From contig DAIDHM010000057.1 of the NCBI GenBank assembly GCA_027459705.1, forward strand, positions 1 through 64,000: DNA of 64,000 nucleotides, given 5' to 3'. Below the pieces are notes generated by a model, which was not told where the DNA came from, ran no database searches, and saw only the letters and a program-made list of their open reading frames with translations. A program made the position numbers and the translations under genes. Within the stretch, counting starts at the first letter, position 1; each line of letters begins with the position of its first letter. This document shows, piece after piece, positions 16,123-25,220 of this stretch. Origin of the DNA: Ktedonobacteria bacterium. Its GTDB lineage: Bacteria; Chloroflexota; Ktedonobacteria; Ktedonobacterales; JACDGC01.

Positions 16123-17154
16123 TCAAGCGCTCACGCGACGGGCACTGAGGCAGAGCATCGGAACGGCGAAAGACAGACGACCAGCTGCCTCAGCCTGAGC
16201 ATTCAAGCGGCGCTCCAATTCATTGAATACAAGGCGCCGCAACGCTTGCTCAGGAACCAATGCGCGCCATCCAGGAAGAAAACTTAACGCGATGATGGGT
16301 GAAGTGAAGAAGTCTCGCGCATCGGCGAACGTCAAACTGTGCTGCACAACATCAGTCCGCTCCACCACCAAGCCGGTTCTCTCGAGTGCCGCGCGGGCGG
16401 TCGTGACGGTTGGGCGTCCTTTGACAAGCGCGAGCAGGGCATCGACACTTGTCAGCAATTGAAGATCCATCAGCACTGCATGATAGAGGTCCAGAAATTC
16501 GCGGAAGGCCGTCTGCAGTGGTGTAGTGAGGATGACCCAGCCACCAGGGCGTGTCAACCGTGCCATCAGCGCTAATGCCCGCCCTCTATCGGCAAAACTC
16601 GTATATCCCAAATTGCACGTTATGAGATCAAAGTGGTGTTCTGGTAAGTTCGCATGGAGGAAGTCACCTTGCATGAACGTCACATTGCGCATCCAATCTT
16701 CGGTCGCATGACGTTGCGCCCGCTGGATCGCCGCATCCCAGATATCGATCCCAGCGACATCGGCGTCCTGTCCCAGATAGCGGGCGATCTCCAGGGTAGG
16801 ATAGCCGGGCCCACAGGCAACATCCAGCACTTGTGGTGCGGTAGGCCGTGGGATAGTGAGGATCTGACTGAGAATGAGGGCGCCAAATGGACGAGACCAT
16901 TGCGGGATGACCACTGTTTCATACAGGTCGACCATCCCGTTCTCGTTCAGATCGAATGTAGCGGTGAGATAATCCGCTGAGGCAAAGCGCGCGGCAACTG
17001 CTTTCAAGGCAGGCGATGCGATGGGCACGATTGGCTGGGGCAGGGCTGACGGCGGCGGTGGTAAAGGTCGCGAATTGCCAAACACAGGCGAAGCAGGCAC
17101 ACCCACATCCCGATCGCGACCCGATCGCCAGGGTAAACTCCGATCATCCTGCAT
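16123..17154 (-). CDS. Class I SAM-dependent methyltransferase
   Basis: A 343-residue protein. The N-terminal 50 residues are Pro-rich and probably unstructured. The Rossmann methyltransferase core begins with VLDVACGPGYPTLEIA (motif I), GIDIWDAAIQRA (acidic end of beta 2) and FDLITCNLGYTSF (motif IV region), then RPGGWVILTTPL. The C-terminal half is less familiar and may define the substrate. A GAGGTGGG site precedes the ATG at 17154. It lies between the zinc-ribbon membrane protein and the carboxypeptidase on the same strand with short gaps, so co-transcription is likely. Substrate unknown. Confidence 0.85.
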   Translation of the reverse strand: MQDDRSLPWRSGRDRDVGVPASPVFGNSRPLPPPPSALPQPIVPIASPALKAVAARFASADYLTATFDLNENGMVDLYETVVIPQWSRPFGALILSQILTIPRPTAPQVLDVACGPGYPTLEIARYLGQDADVAGIDIWDAAIQRAQRHATEDWMRNVTFMQGDFLHANLPEHHFDLITCNLGYTSFADRGRALALMARLTRPGGWVILTTPLQTAFREFLDLYHAVLMDLQLLTSVDALLALVKGRPTVTTARAALERTGLVVERTDVVQHSLTFADARDFFTSPIIALSFLPGWRALVPEQALRRLVFNELERRLNAQAEAAGRLSFAVPMLCLSARRVSA

Positions 17155-17182
17155 GCTGATTCCCACCTCTTTCGCCTCTCGC

Positions 17183-18391
17183 TTATTTGGGCACAGCCGT
17201 CGGCGTCACCGCCTTAGGTGGCACGGTTGGGGTGGGAGTATTGGATGGGGTGATGATCCAAAAGAGCACCGTGTAGGCCAATTGTTGCTTGTAGTAAATC
17301 TCGGCTTTCCCCGGTCCTACTGAGGGAGAATTCATCGAGTATTGGATGATCATGCCATTCGGGCTGGTGATCTGCTGATCGCAACAATTCGCGTTTTTGG
17401 GGAGTGATTTCAACGAATCAGTGATATCGATGTTGTTGAGATACCAGCGTATCGAGACATCATCCCCGACTTTGGCCTGATTCGAGACATTGACAACGAT
17501 ATTCACCGGATTGCCAACCTGGAAGATCGCGCTGGGACCAACCGGAATAATCTGGTTTCGTGAGGGAGATCCGTCGATGCCAAGTGAGGAGGTCACGCTC
17601 GATATGGGAGTGTTCGTATTGGGAACAGGGGTAACCAACGGACCTTTGAGAAAGGCTGGATCAACGGTAGTGACCGGCGCGACAATACTTTTGGGTTGTG
17701 TGAATCCCAAGCCGCGGGCCAAACCAGGCCAAACATTCCGGGAAAGAAACACTCCACTGCCAACACACAGTGCGGTGACAAAGATGACCATGCTAAACAG
17801 TCCGCTGATGACGCGCCAGCGCGATGGACGCTTACCAGTGCGCTCTTCAGTGGCTGGGATAAACGCGGGGCGCCGAATGCCCATGGCACGTTCATCTTCC
17901 TCAGTGGGTAACGCGGGGAGCTGCGTATTATTTGGCAGCATCATTTGCCCGGCACCGGGTGAGACCGTGAGGGCCAGGTCATCTGGTAATGGGGCGAAAT
18001 CTTCTTGATACAAATCACCGCGCCGCGGATAGCTGGCGCCAGGATCACCCCGGCGCGGATAGCTGGCGCCGGGATCACCGCGCCGTGGATAGCTGGCGCC
18101 GGGATCATCGCGACGGACATAGGGCGAACCGGGTGCATTACTCTCGTCATTGGACTGGCGACGGGGAGCAATCGATGCATTAGGATTTTGGCGACGATCA
18201 TCCCCATATGGTCGACTTGGTTGGCGAGAGACAGGACGCGATGGTGTACCACTCATGGAAGGGTCAGGCGACTGATCACGCCAGCCGCGCAACGACGAAT
18301 AGCCACCTGGGGGCGCACCAGGGGCGGGTGCGCCGCAGCGCGGACAGGTACCTGACGTCGGGCGCTCAATGCCACAAGCAGGACATTTCAT
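17183..18391 (-). CDS. Zinc-ribbon, single-pass membrane protein with repeats
   Basis: A 402-residue protein. An N-terminal zinc ribbon (MKCPACGIER...CPRCGAP) is followed by a disordered Arg/Pro/Ser-rich region with three to four copies of a DPGASYPRRG decapeptide. One membrane helix follows at about residues 198-220 (VISGLFSMVIFVTALCVGSG). The outer part has a Thr/Pro-rich stalk and a beta-rich, Ig-like domain with a CC pair (NANCCDQQ), ending in a TPTPTVPP tail. The architecture parallels the protein at 43796. Function unknown; the inside ribbon and outside domain suggest a sensor or surface role. The start has GGAG five bases upstream, and two promoters lie further upstream. Confidence 0.75.
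   Translation of the reverse strand: MKCPACGIERPTSGTCPRCGAPAPGAPPGGYSSLRGWRDQSPDPSMSGTPSRPVSRQPSRPYGDDRRQNPNASIAPRRQSNDESNAPGSPYVRRDDPGASYPRRGDPGASYPRRGDPGASYPRRGDLYQEDFAPLPDDLALTVSPGAGQMMLPNNTQLPALPTEEDERAMGIRRPAFIPATEERTGKRPSRWRVISGLFSMVIFVTALCVGSGVFLSRNVWPGLARGLGFTQPKSIVAPVTTVDPAFLKGPLVTPVPNTNTPISSVTSSLGIDGSPSRNQIIPVGPSAIFQVGNPVNIVVNVSNQAKVGDDVSIRWYLNNIDITDSLKSLPKNANCCDQQITSPNGMIIQYSMNSPSVGPGKAEIYYKQQLAYTVLFWIITPSNTPTPTVPPKAVTPTAVPK
18016..18108. repeat. In-frame 30-base tandem repeat
   Basis: Three full copies of a 30-base unit, nearly identical, encode the DPGASYPRRG decapeptide in the cytoplasmic linker of the zinc-ribbon membrane protein. It is a coding minisatellite that could vary in copy number between strains. 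Confidence 0.85.
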
Positions 18392-18508
18392 AGTATCTCC
18401 ATACAGGGTCTCCCCCGGTCGCCACATCTTGGCTTAGTCAACGTAATGATAGTTGGTTCTAGACGACCAGCTTGATGATGGCAGTCTGCAATCGCGTTTA
18501 TCCAGACT

Positions 18509-18537
18509 ACTATAGCCGGTGTCCAATGCGCGATCAA
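18509..18537 (-). promoter_or_regulatory. Promoter of the zinc-ribbon gene (proximal)
   Basis: Minus strand: TTGATC (18537-18532), 17-base spacer, TATAGT (18514-18509). It lies about 120 bases before the ATG at 18391. Confidence 0.55.
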
Positions 18538-18626
18538 GTACCCCCAACAAACTGGCTAGCCGAGTGAACCGTGATCGAGCAATGGCCCCCTGCCAAGCAG
18601 AAGCGCTGTATTATACGCACTCTGAA

Positions 18627-18655
18627 CACTATAGCGGTCTTGTGTGTGACTGTCA
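18627..18655 (-). promoter_or_regulatory. Near-consensus distal promoter
   Basis: Minus strand: TTGACA (18655-18650), 17-base spacer, TATAGT (18632-18627). The transcript would run about 230 bases before the zinc-ribbon ATG. It could be a second promoter of that operon or drive a small RNA. The rest of 18538-18846 shows no gene. Confidence 0.6.
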
Positions 18656-18846
18656 ATCAAGATATGCAATGAAATGGGGAGGGAGAGAGCGCCCTGGGCA
18701 GCAACGAAACGTGTGGAGGGGGAGCAGAAGCCACCCAGAGACAATGGTCGAGTGAGCATAAACTATGCCAGCCCAACGAAATGGCGGAAGTAGCCCGAGA
18801 GGTCGGCGCACTTCCGCCCAATTCGTCTCTGCACGTGAGATACCTG

Positions 18847-19329
18847 CTAGTAATCGTTGCGCTCACGTGGTCGTGGACCACGAGGACGATGGTGGATGGG
18901 ACCAGGATTAATGGCGGCTTGGTCACTTGGATTCAGTACGGGATAGATGCTCTCACCCCGGCCACCGGTTGCTAGCTTATCCTTCACTGCCGCGGAAAAA
19001 ACAGCGTTTGCTTTGTTCGCGGCTTCATTGGGAGGATAATTGTGATATAATAGAAGGCGATAGAAGGTATCAGCTTCTAAGCCTGCTTGCAATCTGGCCC
19101 ATTCGACCGGTGTCAGATTCAACTCTTGACGCAGTTGGGTCAAATATGCGGACTGTAACGTAGCAACCTGGGTGAGATCCATTTCCGCAGCGCGGAGTCT
19201 ATCAATTTGCTGAGGGTGAACTCCAAATTTTGTGAGAATTTCCCATGGGTCTCTAGCCCCATCGGTATGACTCTCCAGAATCGTATATAACTCACCAGCA
19301 AAAAAACCCATTGCAAAGCCCCGCAACAA
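18847..19329 (-). CDS. Hypothetical helical protein
   Basis: A 160-residue protein, mostly alpha-helical, with a hydrophobic N-terminus (GFAMGFFAGELYTIL) and a repeated helix pattern in the middle (LTQVATLQSAYLTQLRQEL, then LTPVEWARLQAGLEADTFY). The tail is Pro/Arg-rich. I do not recognise the family. A TTG at 19329 with GGTGAGGA a few bases upstream is the best start; an ATG six codons later is an alternative. The upstream DNA is an AT-rich region with inverted repeats, which suggests regulation. Confidence 0.5.
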   Translation of the reverse strand: MLRGFAMGFFAGELYTILESHTDGARDPWEILTKFGVHPQQIDRLRAAEMDLTQVATLQSAYLTQLRQELNLTPVEWARLQAGLEADTFYRLLLYHNYPPNEAANKANAVFSAAVKDKLATGGRGESIYPVLNPSDQAAINPGPIHHRPRGPRPRERNDY

Positions 19330-19550
19330 TCCTCACCTAATAAGTACATCCTGACACAACCTCTCTCTTTATAAATCCTGTCATGCATAGACACGATTTG
19401 GAAGCGATCTGCGTCAGGTCTTCACTCTGTATGGATGAGAATGTATAACTAGCGGGTTGCTCCTTTCTCGTGTTGAGAACTTAAGGAACGCAGAGCGTCC
19501 CCAACCTTCGGTATGAACAAGCGCAGTCGCCTCACGGGACTGCCCCAACT

Positions 19551-19592
19551 TTCGATGTGAACGTGATCATATTGGCCATTGCTCACATCGAA
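19551..19592. repeat. Inverted repeat TTCGATGTGA/TCACATCGAA
   Basis: Perfect 10-base arms (19551-19560, 19583-19592) are separated by 22 bases in non-coding DNA. It could be a hairpin or a looped operator pair. Confidence 0.45.
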
Positions 19593-19829
19593 CTTGCCTC
19601 ATCCAATGCTTTTTGCTTTACCGGGCATATGTCTCCAGCCAGGCTGGGGGATGAAGAGTTACTCTCGCATCCAGTATATACCCACATAACAATCACCATA
19701 GGTCATTAGATTGTGTCTATCCGCCTCTCCCGCACATCAACATTGCTGCCTTTTCCTGACATGCCTAGTACATGCACAGTACTGCGATATCGAGACGATC
19801 GCGACAATCTAACAACACTTAAACATTCA

Positions 19830-19862
19830 TTATCACAATAATGTTAAATTTAATTGTGATAA
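19830..19862. promoter_or_regulatory. Operator-like inverted repeat in AT-rich DNA
   Basis: TTATCACAAT (19830-19839) and ATTGTGATAA (19853-19862) form a perfect 10-base inverted repeat with a 13-base AT-rich centre. The arm TTATCACAAT resembles binding sites of dimeric regulators, but I cannot name one. Confidence 0.45.
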
Positions 19863-20001
19863 CGCTCTTTCTACATTGTAATTGATACACGATGGTATAG
19901 TCAATTGTTTGACAGATATATCAAAAAACGTCATAAATATGACATTGTAAACATATTTATTACAAATAAACATATCGATGTATGCGCCCTCTACTGTTTT
20001 T

Positions 20002-21138
20002 TTATCGCGCGTTATCCCTCAATACAGATCGGGCGATGATGATACGCTGTATTTGATTGGTACCCTCGAAAATCTGCGTGGCTTTCGCATCGCGCATATA
20101 TCGTTCGACGGGCCAATCCTTCGTATACCCTGCCCCGCCCAGAATCTGGACAGCATCTGTTGTGACGCGCATGGCCATGTCGGTAGCGAAGCATTTCGCC
20201 ATTGCAGCTTCGCGAGTGGCGCCGAGCGCATGATCGAGGAGGTCGGCAGCGCGATAGGTGAGAAGCCGCGCGGCATCGACAGCGGTCACCATATCGGCAA
20301 GCATACATTGGATCGCCTGAAATTCTCCAATGGTCCGATCAAATTGCTTGCGTTCGCGGGCATAGCGGGTGGCTACAGTGACCGCTGCTTGCCCCAGGCC
20401 GGTGGCGGCCGCTGCGATGTTGACCCGTCCGCCCTCCAATGCCCCCAGCGCGATCTTGAGCCCATCGCCTTCAAAGCCCAACAAATGCGTGGCTGGAATT
20501 CGACAATCTTCGAGGATCAGCTCGGTGGTTGGACTACTGTGCAAGCCCATCTTCTCTACGATTTTGCCAACCCGCAGCCCCGGCGCGTCTGACGGCACGA
20601 TAAAGGCCGAAATGGCTTTGGGGCCCGTGCGCGCCATAATGACAAAGACCTGCGCGACACTACCACTGGTCACCCACATCTTCGAGCCGTTCAGCACATA
20701 CTGGTCACCGGCGCGCTGCGCGGTCGTGCGTAAGGCAGAGGGATCAGATCCCGCGTCGGCCTCACTCAATGAGAAAGCCCCCAGCGCCGCGCCGCGCGCC
20801 ATGGCGGGCAGCCATTGTTGTTTCAGTTCGTCGGATCCAGCGCGCGCGATGATGCTAGCCGCCATATTATGGACACTCAGCCAGACCGCGGTGGAGAGAT
20901 CTGCCTCAGCCAGTGTCGTGTAGACGATCGCGGCGTGCAAACGGCTGAGCGCGCTACCACCGAAATATTCGGGGATCGTCATACCCATGAGGTCTAGCCG
21001 CGCTAATTCCTCTAACACATCCCGTGGAAAACTGGACGTCGCGTCCCAGTCCGCCGCATGTGGCGCTATGCGCGCCTGCGCGAAGCGCTCGATGGTCTCG
21101 CGTATCGCCAACTGCTCATCGTCGAGCATTCCAAACAT
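20002..21138 (-). CDS. Acyl-CoA dehydrogenase
   Basis: A 378-residue FAD-dependent acyl-CoA dehydrogenase of usual length. It introduces the 2,3-double bond in acyl-CoA during beta-oxidation or branched-chain degradation. Family signatures are AFSLSEADAGSDPSAL (FAD/substrate loop), WVTSG, ARERKQFDRTIGEFQAIQ, and IFEGTNQIQR with the catalytic-base Glu region, preceded by DAVQILGGAGYTKDWPVERYMRDA. This resembles short/branched-chain dehydrogenases, though chain length cannot be fixed. The ATG at 21138 has GAGGAG eight bases upstream; the GTG three codons earlier sits inside that site. Another dehydrogenase begins at 63384. Confidence 0.95.
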   Translation of the reverse strand: MFGMLDDEQLAIRETIERFAQARIAPHAADWDATSSFPRDVLEELARLDLMGMTIPEYFGGSALSRLHAAIVYTTLAEADLSTAVWLSVHNMAASIIARAGSDELKQQWLPAMARGAALGAFSLSEADAGSDPSALRTTAQRAGDQYVLNGSKMWVTSGSVAQVFVIMARTGPKAISAFIVPSDAPGLRVGKIVEKMGLHSSPTTELILEDCRIPATHLLGFEGDGLKIALGALEGGRVNIAAAATGLGQAAVTVATRYARERKQFDRTIGEFQAIQCMLADMVTAVDAARLLTYRAADLLDHALGATREAAMAKCFATDMAMRVTTDAVQILGGAGYTKDWPVERYMRDAKATQIFEGTNQIQRIIIARSVLRDNAR

Positions 21139-21306
21139 CTTTGTCACTCCTCAGGGCGGAACACGGCCAGCGGATGGCCTACGAGCATCGGATGGTCTGA
21201 TCTTGCTCCTGCTTTTTTGCTTGTGTTTTCTCTCTTAGATACTATACTATGTGCAAGGTCATGGATGCTATGAGGCATGGCACATCCGCTTGCCAAGGAT
21301 GTCGAT

Positions 21307-22059
21307 ATGGATAGGAATCACCGCGTATCCCCGCGCGACTCCTTCCTCACTACACTGGCAGACCGCTGGGAGGCGGATCCGGTCGTGCGAGGTCGATTGA
21401 GTGCGCTACTTGCCCTCTTTACTTTAGTGGGCATGGTCTTGTGTTTTGCGCTGGCATTACTCTTCGTCCGGCGGTTCATCACTCCGCAAGCGGCAACATT
21501 CAGTCAAGCCTACATCGCGCCAGATATCGCTAGCGGGCATCCCTTGTTTCCAATTGCCACACCGCAGCCGGGAGCATCTCAAGACATCTCGACACCCCTG
21601 GTTGTACCAACAACTACGTTGCCTGTTCCTACCCCTACCATGGTATCCCAACCAACCGTCACCGCCACGGCATCCAACGGAACCCCGTCGGCTACTGGCA
21701 CTCCCATCAATGGGGTAGCGACCTGTCCGCCTGTCGTCCCTCCCACAACCTTAACCGGCATCCGCATCCTTGATGGCGCTGGACCCTCACCGCTCATCGC
21801 CGGTTGCCCTGGGGCGATCTATATCAACGCGCCGAATAATCCGGACGCCCCAATTACGATCACTATCTCATTCAGTCTGAACAATCCCGGCGCCTGCACG
21901 CTCAATATTGCCAATGTCTGGACAGATGCCCGTGGCCAGGCAACCGTGACTTTTACCGTTCCTGGCACCTATTGCATCCGTGGTACGGTCATGACCTCCG
22001 GCACCATCACCGTCGGCGGTGATACTTCAGCCAACGCGAATTTCATGGCGAACGGCTAA
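21307..22059 (+). CDS. Single-pass exported protein, paralogue of the next gene
   Basis: A 250-residue protein. A charged N-terminus (RVSPRDSFLTTLADRWEADP) leads to one membrane helix (~residues 33-55, LLALFTLVGMVLCFALALLFV). A Pro/Thr-rich stalk follows, and then an Ig-like beta domain of about 95 residues containing four cysteines that may form disulfides. I start at M11 of the open frame (21307), with AAGGA seven bases upstream. The neighbouring gene encodes a protein with the same plan and a similar LxDRWxxDP N-terminus. Function unknown. Confidence 0.65.
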   Translation: MDRNHRVSPRDSFLTTLADRWEADPVVRGRLSALLALFTLVGMVLCFALALLFVRRFITPQAATFSQAYIAPDIASGHPLFPIATPQPGASQDISTPLVVPTTTLPVPTPTMVSQPTVTATASNGTPSATGTPINGVATCPPVVPPTTLTGIRILDGAGPSPLIAGCPGAIYINAPNNPDAPITITISFSLNNPGACTLNIANVWTDARGQATVTFTVPGTYCIRGTVMTSGTITVGGDTSANANFMANG

Positions 22060-22145
22060 TTGCGCTGATGGCCTGCTGATATAAGTGACTGGTTGTCATG
22101 CCTGGCACCTGACTACCCAGGAAGTCCTACTCCCATCGCTGACGC

Positions 22146-22174
22146 TTGTCCTCCTTCCTGCTCCCTGCTACAAT
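22146..22174 (+). promoter_or_regulatory. Promoter of the second exported protein
   Basis: TTGTCC (22146-22151), 17-base spacer, TACAAT (22169-22174) with a TGC extension. The transcript would start at about 22181, only a few bases before the ATG at 22187. Confidence 0.5.
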
Positions 22175-22186
22175 GCGGGTCGAAGT

Positions 22187-22960
22187 ATGCGAGAAGGGAT
22201 GGGCACCGTAGATCTAATGCAAGATCGCCGTGAACCGCTTTTGGACCGTTTGCAAGATCGGTGGGATTTAGATCCGTCTTTTCGGGCGACAGTAAGTCTG
22301 GGAGTAAGTGCTGCTGTCATCATTCTGCTGGTGGCCTGCGTCGTGTTGACGGCGTCTTCTACCGGTCGCATTATCGGCGCCCTCACGGGTGGAGGATCCT
22401 CCACTATCAACACGAATCCCAACGCCCAGGCAGCGCTCAATGGCAGTAATCCCATCTCGACCTTCACGGTTCCTCCGCCTACTCCTGGCGCTCCACCCAA
22501 CTATACTGGGGCGCAGCCCATTCCGTCGTCAAATCAAGCCGTACCAACACCAACCGTGCCACCCACCCCGCTGCCTGTGCCTGGCCAGACACCTACAGCC
22601 ACCGCCCTGGCTACTGGGACGCCCACGACCACGGGCACCGTGACAACGACGCAATATCCCGCACCGACACAGAATCCCTATCCCTGGTTGGCCGGGAGTA
22701 CAGCGTATATGAGCTGGCAAACTGATGCTACTCAGGCCAATAAACAGGTCACCATTGCGCTGGATTTCAGCAACAATGGCCAAAATCAGGGATGCGCAAG
22801 CAATCTCTCGACAAACCTGGACCAGGGTGGCGGTTTAAATAACTATAAATTCACGGTCCCCGGATGTTTCAAAGGCGGGAATCAGTTTACCGTCAATGCG
22901 ATCTTCACGATCCAGGGGTCGGCTCCAATGACTTATACGTTTGCGGCGAAAGGCCAATAA
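22187..22960 (+). CDS. Single-pass exported protein with Pro/Thr-rich stalk
   Basis: A 257-residue protein paralogous in layout to the one at 21307: LLDRLQDRWDLDPSFRA motif, a membrane helix (LGVSAAVIILLVACVVLTAS), a long Pro/Thr-rich region, and a C-terminal beta domain of about 90 residues with Cys pairs. Start is uncertain: the ATG at 22187 is near a TACAAT promoter and lacks a ribosome site, whereas ATG codons at 22199 and 22217 are also possible, the last aligning best with the paralogue. Function unknown; a surface role is inferred. Confidence 0.6.
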   Translation: MREGMGTVDLMQDRREPLLDRLQDRWDLDPSFRATVSLGVSAAVIILLVACVVLTASSTGRIIGALTGGGSSTINTNPNAQAALNGSNPISTFTVPPPTPGAPPNYTGAQPIPSSNQAVPTPTVPPTPLPVPGQTPTATALATGTPTTTGTVTTTQYPAPTQNPYPWLAGSTAYMSWQTDATQANKQVTIALDFSNNGQNQGCASNLSTNLDQGGGLNNYKFTVPGCFKGGNQFTVNAIFTIQGSAPMTYTFAAKGQ

Positions 22961-23125
22961 GATGGCAACTTATCCGGTCTGATAGGCTGAGATAACGCGC
23001 TCGATGTTTCATAACCGGTTGCCCGATAATGGTAAGCGACAAGGGAGACGCGCGACGTGCGGGCCGAGATATCGGCCCGTGGGCGAGCGATTGCGTCGTC
23101 GGCCCACCAACGGAGTTGTAATTGA

Positions 23126-24793
23126 ATGGATATCCACCCCCAGAAGCCCGCGGTGGCGGACGCGAACGATACGGATTGGTATGAGTTCGGTTTCTCTCGT
23201 GTCGAAGGCAGTCGGAAACGCGGTGTCTCATCAATGCCTATGCCCCATGCCCAGACTTTATTACGCTGGGCGGGCTATACGCCAAGTAATGACATTGGGG
23301 GGATGCTGGTGCTGGATACCGCGGTCGGGAGTGGCACGACTCTCCTCGCCGCCGCACAGGCGCTGGCGGCGCGCGCGCGCGTCCGACGCTGGGGGGCAGA
23401 CCGTCTCGCCCAGGAAATTGAGCATGGGCTCTGGGGACTCGATCCTGATCCGATTGCCTGCCATGTAACGGAATTACGCCTACGGCGCCTCATCGCGCAT
23501 CTCGCGCCCGATATGCCAGCCGCGCGTCGTAAGTCTATGCTCCTGCATATCCACCAGACCGATAGCCTCGTGCTCCCGGCCGACGCGCGTTTCCATCTGG
23601 TCATTACGAATCCACCACTGGCGACAGCACGGGGTGTCATCATCAGTCACGCTGGCTTTGAATCCAAACACCCGCCACGTGACGTCTGGTTGCGATTCCT
23701 CGAACAATCGATGCGCCTTGTCGGATGGAAAGGCGCGCTGGCAATCGTATTGCCGGAAGCCCTCTTGACAAAGCCAGCAGCCAGCTCTTTGCGCGAGGAA
23801 TTGTTGAACGAATGGACCCTGGAGCGTATGGCCCATTTGACCGGTGTGTTTCGTTCAGGGCCTGGCGCGGTGTTGTTACTCGCGCGCCGCCACGCGCCCT
23901 CAGCAGATGCGCGCGTGCGCTGGGAGCGCATCGAACGATTGTCGTTCAAAGGTATCGCGGCAGAGCCCAATCGCCCTGTCACGATTGCCAGTCGGGGCAC
24001 TCGCGCCGAGAAACGGCTCGAAGGTGAACTCATGCAAGCAGATCTGGCTCCTGCGCCGACCGGACCCTGGCACTATGCCCTTGGCGTCGAGGAGCGCGCG
24101 CTGCTCGAAAAACTCACCCAGCCGTATGGTACGCTCCAACGGCGATCCCTGGGAGATCTGGTCCTACTTTCACGTGGCGCGGAGACACTGAAGGATGCGC
24201 CGGATCCCACGGAAAGTCCTACCACAACCGACGTGCCGATCATTCGCGCCATGGATGTCTCAGCCTATATGGCGCAAGCTGGCCGGTTCTCGTTGGCGCG
24301 GCATGCGTTCAAGGACGATGGCGCGCAGTGGCGTGGACCAAAGCTCCTCCTCCCACGCCAATCCGCAATGCCTCAGGTCGCCCTGGATGAGAGCGACGCG
24401 GTACCCTTGAGCGCGCTGATCACGGTGCGCCCACGCGCCGATGAACCCGCGCCGCACGATACACTGGCCTGGTTATTAGCGATGTTAAACTCGCAGGTTT
24501 TGCGCGCGGCCTTGGTCCTGACACAGACTGCCTATACGCTTGCCAGACCCACTATCGACCTGGATGCACTGCGGGCATTACCTATCGCCATGGCGCCTAC
24601 GGAGGCGCGAAGTCGGATAGCGGGGTTGGCTCTGGAGCTCTCGCGTCATCGCGCAGAGTATGGCAACTCGCCTGATGACGCCTTGCAGTATCCGATTGGG
24701 CAACGTCTTGAAGCGATGATTGCCATAGAGGTCGCGACATTGTACCATCTGACTCCCTCCGATCTCGAGGTAGTGGCACGCTGGGGATCATGA
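23126..24793 (+). CDS. N6-adenine DNA methyltransferase-like protein (orphan)
   Basis: A 555-residue protein resembling TaqI/type I HsdM-like adenine methylases. Motif I is VLDTAVGSGTTLLAAA (residues 62-77), followed by GLDPDPIACHVTELRLR. Motif IV is TNPPL (162-165), where the usual final aromatic residue is Leu. After the catalytic half, residues ~320-540 look like a target-recognition region with LGDLVLLSRGAE and an LNSQVLRAAL...IDLDALRALPIAM segment. No restriction or specificity subunit lies nearby. It may be a solitary methylase or an inactive relative. The start follows a GGAG about 11 bases upstream. Confidence 0.72.
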   Translation: MDIHPQKPAVADANDTDWYEFGFSRVEGSRKRGVSSMPMPHAQTLLRWAGYTPSNDIGGMLVLDTAVGSGTTLLAAAQALAARARVRRWGADRLAQEIEHGLWGLDPDPIACHVTELRLRRLIAHLAPDMPAARRKSMLLHIHQTDSLVLPADARFHLVITNPPLATARGVIISHAGFESKHPPRDVWLRFLEQSMRLVGWKGALAIVLPEALLTKPAASSLREELLNEWTLERMAHLTGVFRSGPGAVLLLARRHAPSADARVRWERIERLSFKGIAAEPNRPVTIASRGTRAEKRLEGELMQADLAPAPTGPWHYALGVEERALLEKLTQPYGTLQRRSLGDLVLLSRGAETLKDAPDPTESPTTTDVPIIRAMDVSAYMAQAGRFSLARHAFKDDGAQWRGPKLLLPRQSAMPQVALDESDAVPLSALITVRPRADEPAPHDTLAWLLAMLNSQVLRAALVLTQTAYTLARPTIDLDALRALPIAMAPTEARSRIAGLALELSRHRAEYGNSPDDALQYPIGQRLEAMIAIEVATLYHLTPSDLEVVARWGS

Positions 24794-25173
24794 ACGCTTA
24801 TTCGGGTCCGGTCATAAGAGCCCATAATGGCTGAGGGTGCTGTTCGCGACCCGGTCGCACTCGCTCAAGACCGACCAGTGATCCGAGGTTTCACATGTAT
24901 CCGGCGTATATCCCACAGAACCGATACACGTGACGGCCCGGCTGTTGCTTTTGTACAAACTGTGTGGGGTCCAGCGAAGAGCGGCACAAATCAAAACAAT
25001 CATTCATACAGGAATAGACTGCCTTCTTCCACGTAGTTCCGTACGCTATGGTCAGTTAGACTGCAACTTTTTTCAGCACATGCCATAAACGGTGAGGCCT
25101 CCCACTGGTAATCCTATGGCACTTTCCCTCAGGCGCATGAAAATCTACAAGCGCGAGCGCCTATGAGATTTTG
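24794..25173. other. Intergenic leader region of tyrA
   Basis: About 380 bases, no gene seen. A short imperfect hairpin can form near 24880-24945, but I recognise neither a T-box nor another riboswitch here. Confidence 0.4.
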
Positions 25174-25179
25174 TATAAT
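25174..25179 (+). promoter_or_regulatory. -10 element of tyrA
   Basis: A TATAAT with TTTTG before it lies 42 bases before the tyrA ATG. No good -35 is visible. Confidence 0.45.
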
Positions 25180-25220
25180 AGAGAGAACTAACAGCACTTA
25201 AGAATATGCAATGAGGGAAT

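Larger units (their letters stand above)
19330..20001. other. AT-rich intergenic regulatory region
   Basis: About 670 bases with no gene seen. The segment 19800-19980 is markedly AT-rich compared with its surroundings. It contains inverted repeats (listed separately), and a CGTCATAAATATGACAT palindrome-like element near 19930. It lies downstream of an acyl-CoA dehydrogenase gene and upstream of the minus-strand hypothetical gene. Confidence 0.5.

Noticed and set aside
18016..18108. CRISPR-like short tandem repeat
   Set aside because: The repeats are directly adjacent with no spacers, in frame, and encode a decapeptide, so it is a coding minisatellite. I see no CRISPR array or cas gene anywhere in the window.
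24794..25220. T-box or other riboswitch before tyrA
   Set aside because: The leader is long enough, but I find no T-box sequence, specifier loop or antiterminator, nor any other riboswitch core that I recognise.
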